Shown: positions 31,928-36,778 of the stretch, in pieces
Layout: every line of letters starts with the position of its first letter
How positions within the stretch are numbered: position 1 is the first letter of the stretch
Source of the DNA: a virus
Reading direction: 5' to 3' (one strand)
IMG/VR virus record: IMGVR_UViG_3300043015_001985
Span: 1 to 36,778 of that record
Length of the DNA: 36,778 bases
Made by a program: the position numbers and the translations under genes
The notes under the pieces: generated by a model
The model's input: the letters and a program-made list of their open reading frames with translations, nothing else
Databases searched by the model: none
What the model was told of the DNA's origin: nothing

Positions 31928-32413
31928 TCAATCTTTCGTGAATGTATCACTTGGATATTTTTTCCAAGGTGAGTTGATTGGATGATTTTGAGCCGGTAGA
32001 GTCTCCCACTTGTAATCACTCTCAGCAGGATTCTCAGTCTTATCCCAAGTCCATGGATCAAGAACTTCAACCTGTGGCTTTGGCTTTGGTTGAGTCTTTC
32101 GCTCTGGTCGAGTATGGAATTCAACACTTCTCATAAGTACAGACCAATCATATTTCGTCTCACCATTGTGATCATATGATCTGCACTCCATTTCTCCATG
32201 AACTGAGATCTTGCATCCTTTTGTCAATCCCTTGATACAACGATCAGCCAATTCACCAAAGCATACTACTTTGAACCATGTTGTATTCTCTTGACCATTA
32301 TAATGTTTTGTGACTGCTACATTGAGCTTGCACATTGCTTTCCCTGATTGTGTTTGCTTGGCTTCCGGATCGCGTCCAAGATGGCCACAGATATGAATAT
32401 GATTGTATCCCAT
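31928..32413 (-). CDS. ssb: Single-stranded DNA-binding protein
   Basis: The 161-aa product starts MGYNHIHICGHLGRDPEAK, the normal opening of bacterial-type SSB. It has the OB-fold pattern KLNVAVTKHY, TTWFKVVCFGELAD, GCKISVHGEMECRSY and a following proline/lysine-rich linker. The C-terminus ends DTFTKD and lacks the acidic DDDIPF-like tip that host SSBs use to bind partners. The start at 32413 has GAGGATTAAC upstream and lies one base after the previous stop. It covers ssDNA during replication or recombination, together with the early-region proteins. Confidence 0.92.
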   Translation of the reverse strand: MGYNHIHICGHLGRDPEAKQTQSGKAMCKLNVAVTKHYNGQENTTWFKVVCFGELADRCIKGLTKGCKISVHGEMECRSYDHNGETKYDWSVLMRSVEFHTRPERKTQPKPKPQVEVLDPWTWDKTENPAESDYKWETLPAQNHPINSPWKKYPSDTFTKD

Positions 32414-32414
32414 G

Positions 32415-32663
32415 TTAATCCTCGATTCTGTCTTTGAGATAGTCTCTTTGATAAGAGAGTTGATTTTGTTGTTCTTGAAGACGAGTGATTCTCTCATCCA
32501 AGATCTTGATTTTGTCAGCGACTTCAATTGAATCATTGTTCTTTTTATGATCCTCAATCATTTGACGTATGACTTCACTGATTGAAAGTCTTTGCTGGTA
32601 TGCAAGGTATCGAAGATAATCATTTAAATTATCATCAACTTGAAAGGTAATAGTTGTTTTCAT
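32415..32663 (-). CDS. Ribbon-helix-helix (CopG/Arc-like) regulator
   Basis: The 82-aa product begins MKTTITFQVDDNLNDYLRYLA and continues SISEVIRQMIEDH, the beta-strand and two helices of an RHH DNA-binding domain. It then has a coiled coil (about 48-80) that could extend the dimer. It is the first gene of the long leftward block and borders the divergent 81-bp region before thyX, so it may autoregulate both promoters. The start at 32663 has AAAGGAGGAACA, a perfect ribosome site. Which operator it binds is not known. Confidence 0.75.
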   Translation of the reverse strand: MKTTITFQVDDNLNDYLRYLAYQQRLSISEVIRQMIEDHKKNNDSIEVADKIKILDERITRLQEQQNQLSYQRDYLKDRIED

Positions 32664-32744
32664 TGTTCCTCCTTTGTGTTAACATCTCATCTATTGTCTA
32701 TTAAGTCAATAAATATTTATGTTATTATCTAAAGAGGTACTTTA
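32664..32744. promoter_or_regulatory. Divergent control region between the leftward operon and thyX
   Basis: These 81 bp are AT-rich and must hold promoters for both directions. A loose rightward candidate is TTGTCT with an 18-bp spacer and TATGTT. Leftward, TTGACT is visible without a good -10. An imperfect inverted repeat ATTGTC-TATTAA-GTCAAT is the best operator candidate. Confidence 0.4.
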
Positions 32745-33404
32745 ATGAAAGAAAACAAGATGGATGGACTTGGGTTTGTGGATCTGATTGATCAGATGGG
32801 GGATTCACTCTCGATTGTAAATGCTGCTCGTGTCAGCTTTGGCAAACGTCACACCGGTGCATTGAGACAACAAGATCGAAAGCTCATCAAATACTTATGG
32901 AATCACAAACACACATCTCCATTCCGACACGTGACATTCACATTCCACATCAAAGCTCCGATCTTTGTTTTGAGACAATGGCAAAAGCATCAAGTAGGAT
33001 CAACATTCAATGAGATTAGTGGAAGATATGTTCGATTTGATTATGAGATGTATCAACCTCACCAATGGAGAGAGTCTGCTGAGAATGTCAAGCAAGGATC
33101 CGGAGGACCATTGATGAATCAGAGTGAACCTGCTGATCTTTACAAGTGGGCTGTTCAACATCAATATTTCATATACAATCAATTGCTTGAGATGGGTGTG
33201 TGTCGTGAGCAAGCTCGTCTCGTGCTTCCATTGTCAACATTCTCAGAATGCTATTGGACCTGCTCTTTACAGGCACTCATCCACTTCTTAAGGTTGAGAC
33301 TTGCAAAGGATGCACAAGCTGAGATCACTTATTACGCTGAGGCCATCAAGTCAATTCTTGAGAGAGATGATGACATGAGATTCGTCCTTGAGGTTTGCTT
33401 ATGA
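32745..33404 (+). CDS. thyX: Flavin-dependent thymidylate synthase
   Basis: The 219-aa product converts dUMP to dTMP with FAD, NADPH and methylene-tetrahydrofolate. Characteristic segments are the N-terminal ARVSFGK, then HTSPFRH, and the signature around NEISGRY. The usual RHR triad is replaced by K81-H82-Q83, with one extra residue before S92; I recall similar K/R-H-Q variants in phage ThyX, so activity is likely. The start at 32745 has GAGGT eight bases upstream. It is coupled by ATGA to dCMP deaminase, which makes its substrate. The RNR in the late block completes the pathway. Confidence 0.93.
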   Translation: MKENKMDGLGFVDLIDQMGDSLSIVNAARVSFGKRHTGALRQQDRKLIKYLWNHKHTSPFRHVTFTFHIKAPIFVLRQWQKHQVGSTFNEISGRYVRFDYEMYQPHQWRESAENVKQGSGGPLMNQSEPADLYKWAVQHQYFIYNQLLEMGVCREQARLVLPLSTFSECYWTCSLQALIHFLRLRLAKDAQAEITYYAEAIKSILERDDDMRFVLEVCL

Positions 33405-33844
33405 AGTGGTCAGAGCATTGGATGAAACATGCTGTACTCATTGCATCAATGTCACCTTGTCCACGTGGTCAAGTAGGAGCATTCATCATTGATGAGAATA
33501 ACAATCCAATCTCAGCCGGCTTTAATGGTCCTCCTCGAAAGTCAGAATCCAATCTTTGTGGAAGTGGGAACCGTTGCTTGAGAAATTGTCAATCAATCGA
33601 GTCAGGTACAAGAACGGAAGTTGGATGTCATCATGCTGAGCAGAATGCAATCTCGAACGCTGCTCGAAAAGGAGTGAGGCTTGAGGGAGCTTGGATGGTT
33701 GTCTCAGTGCCTCCTTGTTTGGCCTGTGCTAAGTTGATTCATCATGCTGGCATCAAACGAGTTCATGTTTTAGATTGCGAATACTCTCAAGATGGTGTAA
33801 ATTATCTTTCATTCAACGGGGTGGATGTGTTTTTTTCAAACTGA
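33401..33844 (+). CDS. dCMP deaminase
   Basis: The 147-aa product turns dCMP into dUMP for ThyX. The zinc site is visible as H78-A79-E80 (with E80 the proton shuttle) and C106-X2-C109 in PPCLAC. The insertion CGSGNRCLRNC before the active site resembles the second metal or allosteric region of phage dCMP deaminases. Length is normal for the family. The start at 33401 overlaps the thyX stop (ATGA) and has GAGGT upstream; the TTG at 33395 is rejected. The two genes form a dedicated thymidylate pair. The 50 bp after it contain only a weak hairpin. Confidence 0.93.
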   Translation: MKWSEHWMKHAVLIASMSPCPRGQVGAFIIDENNNPISAGFNGPPRKSESNLCGSGNRCLRNCQSIESGTRTEVGCHHAEQNAISNAARKGVRLEGAWMVVSVPPCLACAKLIHHAGIKRVHVLDCEYSQDGVNYLSFNGVDVFFSN

Positions 33845-33894
33845 AATATATGATGATGAGTGCAGTTTTTCATCTTGCACATCACCCCCTTGAA

Positions 33895-34797
33895 TCATTG
33901 TCCCCATACAGATTGTTTGTTCAATGGCTTTCTTCTGTCTGGTCCTGTAATCTGAATCGGATGCTGAAACATCTCTTGAAGTCTTGAGAGTGCAGCATAA
34001 TTGTCTTCAAATAATGTTTCTTTGAGTGCAATTGGAAAGATGTTTGTTGTGATGATGACCGCCATTCGTCCCGCTTTCCATCTCTCATAGATTGATCCAA
34101 TCAACTCAATGGTAGTATTACGAAACCAATCAGAGTATTTCTTGACACCTCCACCAAGGCCACCAAACTCATCGAGTAATAAAACATCAACATCATGCAA
34201 GAAATAGTCGAGATGACTTGATCCTGTCTTCTTTGCCCACGACTTTTTCTCTGCTTCAAATGCTCGATAGTGATGAGCATACTTGACTTTGAATCCATCT
34301 GCTACCTTGTGTTTTGCAATGATATATAATAGTGATGATTTGCCATTGCCGGGTTGACCATACATCATGAATGATGGTGGTGAGGTTTGACCATCCCAAT
34401 TCATGATCTCATAAAAAGCTCCTTGTTGATTTGGACTGTCAAACTCATATGATGAAATACAAGCGTTGAGAGCATCGTTGGGAAGTCCAGCACGAAGCAA
34501 ACGATTGAGAGCTTTTCTGAGCTTTCCACAATTGCGACATAAGATTGCATTTGGATGAATGCCATCTCTCACATACTCATATCCCTCAACACATGAATTG
34601 CAAAGAGGATCGTTGATTGCAAGTGAACGATTACGACCTGCACGAATCAAACCATTGAGGTGAAAGTAATCAGCATCAAAGTTTGTCCAGTCATGATGTT
34701 CAGGAGGCTCCGGTTTTGTTCGTCCTTGATCCTCAAGGATTGCTTTGAATGAATGTAGTAATACTTTTAGTTGTTCACTGTCTCCAAGTCTTTTCAT
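33895..34797 (-). CDS. DnaC/IstB-like AAA+ helicase loader with zinc finger
   Basis: The product has 300 residues. The N-terminal part has four cysteines, C66-X2-C69 and C87-X2-C90, probably a zinc finger. The AAA+ domain has Walker A GQPGNGKSS (147-155), Walker B VLLLDE (205-210), sensor-1 TTN (250-252) and an arginine finger candidate R272. It would load the host replicative helicase at the phage origin, as lambda P and DnaC do. The phage has no helicase of its own. The start at 34797 has GGAGATAATT and overlaps the region after the initiator stop by TAATTATG. Gene order initiator-loader parallels lambda O-P. Confidence 0.9.
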   Translation of the reverse strand: MKRLGDSEQLKVLLHSFKAILEDQGRTKPEPPEHHDWTNFDADYFHLNGLIRAGRNRSLAINDPLCNSCVEGYEYVRDGIHPNAILCRNCGKLRKALNRLLRAGLPNDALNACISSYEFDSPNQQGAFYEIMNWDGQTSPPSFMMYGQPGNGKSSLLYIIAKHKVADGFKVKYAHHYRAFEAEKKSWAKKTGSSHLDYFLHDVDVLLLDEFGGLGGGVKKYSDWFRNTTIELIGSIYERWKAGRMAVIITTNIFPIALKETLFEDNYAALSRLQEMFQHPIQITGPDRRKPLNKQSVWGQ

Positions 34798-34799
34798 AA

Positions 34800-35522
34800 T
34801 TATCTCCATGTTCTTTTGATTGGTTTGGTTGAATCGTAAATGTCAAAGTCTTCTCTGATCTCTTTCTTTTCAAAAGTATCTCTGACTCGTCGGATTGCAA
34901 ATACATTGTGATCTTGCTTTGAAATATCATCTTTGTTCCAACGTCGCTCCATCTCAAGTCTCCTATGCTTTGCACTGAGAACATGAAAAGGAACCTTGCC
35001 TCGTTCATCGACCATATAAGAAAGACTTTCAAAAGGTTGTGATGAAGTATGTTCAAGAGCTTCTTGTTTGCTCACCATCTCAAGATCATCTTTATTGATA
35101 TTTATTGTATTATTATTGTTCTTATTGATATGAGTGTCATTTTGACATTCACTAGATGTCATTTTGTCACTGTCCACAATGTCATTTTGACATTCACTAG
35201 ATGTCATTTTGTCACTGTCATTTTGACACTGTGTCATTTTGACACTCCCTTTTTTTAAAGTTAATGTTTTGAGATCAACATCAATGATTGTCTCGCTAGG
35301 TTTTGAATTAACTTTGATCCATCCAAGATTCTTTAATCGTTGAATGATTCTGTGTAGTGTTCTGAGATTCACATCATACTTCTTACTTATGTATAATAAT
35401 CTGACTGATCCTCTCCAGGTAGACCAATCAACATTCTTGAGAATGCAGATCATCACAAACTTGTCAGCTGGCTTGACTCCTCTTGCTTGCATGACAAGTG
35501 ATTGCACTTCGAACTCATTCAT
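34800..35522 (-). CDS. Replication initiator with winged-helix domain, containing the origin repeats
   Basis: The 240-aa product has an N-terminal winged helix-turn-helix (about 15-85; VMICILKNVDWSTWRG, VNLRTLHRIIQRLKNLGW). A repetitive linker (SDKMTSSECQND twice, then NKNNNNTININ) follows, and then a charged helical C-terminus. As in lambda O, the linker is encoded by the iteron array, so the odd amino-acid repeats reflect DNA function. The C-terminal part may contact the helicase loader made by the next gene. The start at 35522 follows GGAGAAAACA in the shared leader motif. It is transcribed from a strong promoter at 35557-35585 that carries an iteron-like operator. Confidence 0.82.
   Translation of the reverse strand: MNEFEVQSLVMQARGVKPADKFVMICILKNVDWSTWRGSVRLLYISKKYDVNLRTLHRIIQRLKNLGWIKVNSKPSETIIDVDLKTLTLKKGSVKMTQCQNDSDKMTSSECQNDIVDSDKMTSSECQNDTHINKNNNNTININKDDLEMVSKQEALEHTSSQPFESLSYMVDERGKVPFHVLSAKHRRLEMERRWNKDDISKQDHNVFAIRRVRDTFEKKEIREDFDIYDSTKPIKRTWR
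35091..35244. other. Putative replication origin: six iterons and AT-rich tract
   Basis: The 13-mer TGTCATTTTG(A/T)CA occurs six times, with its 12-bp core (GTCA...CA) starting at 35136, 35158, 35181, 35203, 35217 and 35233. A 39-bp direct repeat (35136-35174, 35181-35219) carries the first four. Each A-type copy is itself an inverted repeat of TGTCA/TGACA. Directly beside it (35091-35134) is an AT-rich stretch with repeated TTATTGATAT, a likely unwinding element. The array lies in the initiator gene, as in lambda. Confidence 0.78.
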
Positions 35523-35544
35523 TGTTTTCTCCATGATTGTTGGT
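35523..35544 (-). promoter_or_regulatory. Shared early leader motif before the initiator
   Basis: The leader ACAATCATGGAGA directly before the initiator start also precedes the HTH gene at 35678 (ACAATCATGGAGA) and, with an inserted AATCAT, the gene at 36504. It contains the SD GGAG. The identical context suggests selection beyond simple ribosome binding. Confidence 0.55.
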
Positions 35545-35556
35545 TTGCATGATTCT

Positions 35557-35585
35557 CTTATATATACGAGTTGACCTTTTGTCAA
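35557..35585 (-). promoter_or_regulatory. Leftward promoter for the initiator and loader
   Basis: Leftward TTGACA (35585-35580), a 17-bp spacer and TATAAG (35562-35557) make a near-consensus sigma70 promoter. Transcription would start near 35550, 28 bp before the initiator ATG. Its -35 lies inside the iteron-like palindrome. Confidence 0.78.
35571..35585. promoter_or_regulatory. Operator-like palindrome TTGAC-CTTTT-GTCAA
   Basis: This 15-bp inverted repeat overlaps the -35 boxes of both divergent promoters. Its core TGACCTTTTGTCA differs from the iteron TGTCATTTTGTCA at only two of thirteen positions. The simplest reading is that the initiator binds here and represses its own and the divergent promoter; the small HTH protein is an alternative ligand. 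Confidence 0.62.
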
Positions 35586-35608
35586 TTTAATTTAACTTTT
35601 TTTATAAT
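35579..35608 (+). promoter_or_regulatory. Rightward promoter for the HTH/early genes
   Basis: TTGTCA (35579-35584), an 18-bp spacer and a perfect TATAAT (35603-35608) form a good sigma70 promoter. It is divergent from the initiator promoter and shares the palindrome with it. Confidence 0.65.
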
Positions 35609-35613
35609 TTTAT

Positions 35614-35642
35614 TTGACATTGCTTTTTTTCTCATGTAAGAA
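35614..35642 (+). promoter_or_regulatory. Possible second rightward promoter
   Basis: A perfect TTGACA (35614-35619) is followed after 17 bp by the weak -10 TAAGAA (35637-35642). It could act in tandem with the upstream promoter or be only an extra operator half site. Confidence 0.3.
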
Positions 35643-35677
35643 ACTTCATATCAACACAAAACAATCATGGAGACAAC

Positions 35678-35893
35678 ATGAGCAGACTCAAGAAAACAGT
35701 TAAAGCAGCACTCGCCAAAGAGGGATACACGGTTGCCGATCTTGCTCGACGTATGGAAATACATCAATCAAGTCTTTCAAAATATTTAAGAGGAGACATG
35801 AGAATGGATACTGCTTTGAGAATTGCTAGATCATTGGCAGACATGACAGGCTATCATCTCACTCTCAACGACTTTAGAAAGGACGAGCAATGA
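35678..35893 (+). CDS. Xre/Cro-like helix-turn-helix regulator
   Basis: The 71-aa product starts MSRLKKTVKAALAKEG and has a standard HTH_3 motif (TVADLARRMEIHQSSLSKYLRG, helices 2 and 3 at about 17-38). No extra domain is present, so it is Cro-sized. It is the first rightward gene after the divergent promoter region and probably represses one or both promoters. The start at 35678 is set by the shared leader ACAATCATGGAGACAACATG. It overlaps the next gene by ATGA. No integrase accompanies it, so it may regulate lytic timing instead of lysogeny. Confidence 0.85.
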   Translation: MSRLKKTVKAALAKEGYTVADLARRMEIHQSSLSKYLRGDMRMDTALRIARSLADMTGYHLTLNDFRKDEQ

Positions 35894-36108
35894 GATTCTC
35901 ATTCATTGATACATTCGAGAACCCAACAACAGGAGAGATCTTTGAGATCAGTCAGATCTTGGAATGTGATGAGAATCACGATGGAGATCCAAGTCGTGAC
36001 ACAACAACATTCTCATATGTTCTCTCAGGTAATCACGCCACAGAGATCGAAGTGTTTCACTTTGAACTCATCCAACTCATTAACAATCAAAATCTATTGG
36101 AGCTTTAA
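35890..36108 (+). CDS. Small acidic early protein of unknown function
   Basis: The 72-aa product begins MRFSFIDTFENPTTGEIFEI, has an acidic stretch (ECDENHDGDPSRD) and ends in a helix. The N-terminal pattern of strands and the acidic loop give no recognisable family. Translation is coupled to the HTH gene (ATGA) and supported by AAGGACGAGC. The overlapping +1 frame (from 35906) is a shadow except for the next gene's region. A role in host takeover or regulation is possible from the early position only. Confidence 0.65.
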   Translation: MRFSFIDTFENPTTGEIFEISQILECDENHDGDPSRDTTTFSYVLSGNHATEIEVFHFELIQLINNQNLLEL

Positions 36109-36109
36109 T

Positions 36110-36478
36110 ATGTTGTATTTTATCGCCTTACTTTTAATTATTGTCATCATCATGCTTTGGAAAGAGGATGCACCAATTGAGATCAGCAAGTATTCAAAAG
36201 TAATAAATCATGATATTGCTCGATCTATATTTGAGGCCATGTCTCGCATTGAGATGAGAGAAGATGAAGACATTCAAGTATTGATCAATCAAGGCAAGAT
36301 CACAAAAGCAATGATTGAGAAAGCAGCAGATCAAATTCTATTTGAGGGAGGAGAGTTTCCAGCTGAGGAACTGTCTCTCGATGGTCGTGACTTTGCAAAG
36401 CTTGTCACTTTGTATGATCAATACATTCGATCAGCAAGCAAGCAAGAAGTCACTTACTTACTCAATACTTTATTTTAA
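36110..36478 (+). CDS. Early membrane-anchored protein of unknown function
   Basis: The 122-aa product begins MLYFIALLLIIVIIMLW, an N-terminal transmembrane helix, followed by an acidic, helical soluble domain (EAMSRIEMREDEDIQVLINQ, AADQILFEGGEFPAEELS) with no known motif. The start at 36110 is chosen because GGAGCTTTAAT precedes it and the previous stop is one base away; an upstream frame extension is not used. It may act at the membrane early in infection, for instance in exclusion of other phages. That is inference from topology and timing. Confidence 0.65.
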   Translation: MLYFIALLLIIVIIMLWKEDAPIEISKYSKVINHDIARSIFEAMSRIEMREDEDIQVLINQGKITKAMIEKAADQILFEGGEFPAEELSLDGRDFAKLVTLYDQYIRSASKQEVTYLLNTLF

Positions 36479-36503
36479 AACAATCATAATCATGGAGAAA
36501 CTT

Positions 36504-36778
36504 ATGTTAAATCAAGACACAATCAACCTCATTCAAAATCTTTCAAAAGGTCCCAAAGACTTTGATGATAATATGAAAGCAGTCCTTACCTTTGGTCATC
36601 TCTTTGAGAATAATGTTGCTGTCACCTTGGCAAATACATATGTGATCAGTGGCAAGCCTGCTCTTAATGCTGACGCAATGGCTGGTGTCGTTCGTCGATA
36701 CAAGGATCATGATGGTGTGAAGATCTGTGCTTACATTCGAGTCGTTGAACTTAATGAAGACTTATGTACAATCGAGAC
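36504..36778 (+). CDS. Conserved phage protein, possible RecT-like recombinase (N-terminal part)
   Basis: The gene starts at 36504 with MLNQDTINLIQNLSKGP, behind the leader ACAATCATAATCATGGAGAAACTT, and runs off the window end. On the circular genome it continues at position 1 and stops at 414, giving 188 residues. The N-terminal part is helical (VLTFGHLFENNVAVTLANTY) and leads into the conserved SGKPALNADA segment. It is the last gene of the rightward early block. See the entry at 1-414 for the C-terminal motifs and the reasons for the tentative family. Confidence 0.6.
   Translation, partial: MLNQDTINLIQNLSKGPKDFDDNMKAVLTFGHLFENNVAVTLANTYVISGKPALNADAMAGVVRRYKDHDGVKICAYIRVVELNEDLCTIE
36657..36778. 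repeat. Right copy of the terminal overlap repeat
   Basis: It equals bases 1-122 except for a at 36677 (g at 21), a silent third-position change in an Ala codon. The subtraction gives a genome length of 36,656 bp. Reads or clones differing at this site would be natural variation or a sequencing error. Confidence 0.9.

Noticed and set aside
31924-32127. N-terminal extension of the small terminase
   Set aside because: It lies entirely within the SSB gene in another frame and lacks terminase features.
33845-33894. Bidirectional terminator between dCMP deaminase and the helicase loader
   Set aside because: Only a bulged four-plus-four base stem (GATG-TGCA with TGCA-CATC) without a U tract is seen; too weak to call.
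35906-36109. N-terminal extension of the 122-aa membrane protein
   Set aside because: It overlaps the 72-aa gene in another frame; ATG 36110 has its own GGAG and begins a proper membrane helix.

Overview
The window is one unit, plus a short overlap, of a tailed double-stranded DNA phage genome (Caudoviricetes, siphovirus-like). Bases 1-122 recur at 36657-36778 with a single silent difference, and a gene runs in frame across the junction. The contig is therefore best read as a circular or circularly permuted genome of about 36,656 bp. Base composition is AT-rich by eye. Shine-Dalgarno sites of the GGAGG type precede most genes and ATGA/TAATG stop-start overlaps are common. No integrase, tRNA, DNA polymerase or replicative helicase is visible. 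The host cannot be named from the sequence. The phage looks like an uncultivated, probably aquatic lineage that relies on the host replisome.

Layout. Almost all of 545-32663 is one very long leftward (-) gene series. Read in its own direction it runs: RHH regulator, SSB, small terminase, a GHKL-type ATPase, large terminase, an ECF-like sigma factor with a coupled 53-aa protein, a sigma70-type promoter, then the head genes. The head genes are a Mu gp29-like portal, a fused protease/scaffold with a nested scaffold start, a decoration protein, the major capsid protein, a MuF-like protein and connector/neck proteins. The tail genes follow: tail terminator, tube, G and G-T chaperones made by a -1 frameshift, tape measure, three tail proteins and a 1006-aa tip/hub protein. 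Then come a cysteine-peptidase endolysin, a holin, a repeat-rich 856-aa fibre and several fibre accessory proteins, two small membrane/coiled-coil proteins, and last a class II (B12-dependent) ribonucleotide reductase. A rightward pair of cysteine-rich membrane-anchored proteins (2892-3643) sits inside this leftward block.

Early region. From 32664 onward the genes are in alternating blocks: thyX and dCMP deaminase (+), then a helicase loader and a winged-helix initiator (-), then a divergent promoter region, then an Xre/Cro-like regulator, two unknown proteins and a possible recombinase (+). The most interesting element is inside the initiator gene. Six copies of a 13-bp sequence TGTCATTTTG(A/T)CA lie next to an AT-rich tract, as in the lambda O/ori arrangement. 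A seventh, degenerate copy overlaps the -35 boxes of the two divergent promoters. This suggests an in-gene replication origin and an initiator that represses its own promoter.

How it works together. NrdJ, dCMP deaminase and ThyX would supply deoxynucleotides and dTMP. Initiator, helicase loader and SSB would recruit host helicase to the origin. The terminase and Mu-like head module package DNA, and a lambda-type tail is assembled by the frameshifted chaperone. The roles of the GHKL ATPase, the sigma factor with its coupled small protein, and the opposite-strand membrane cassette are open.
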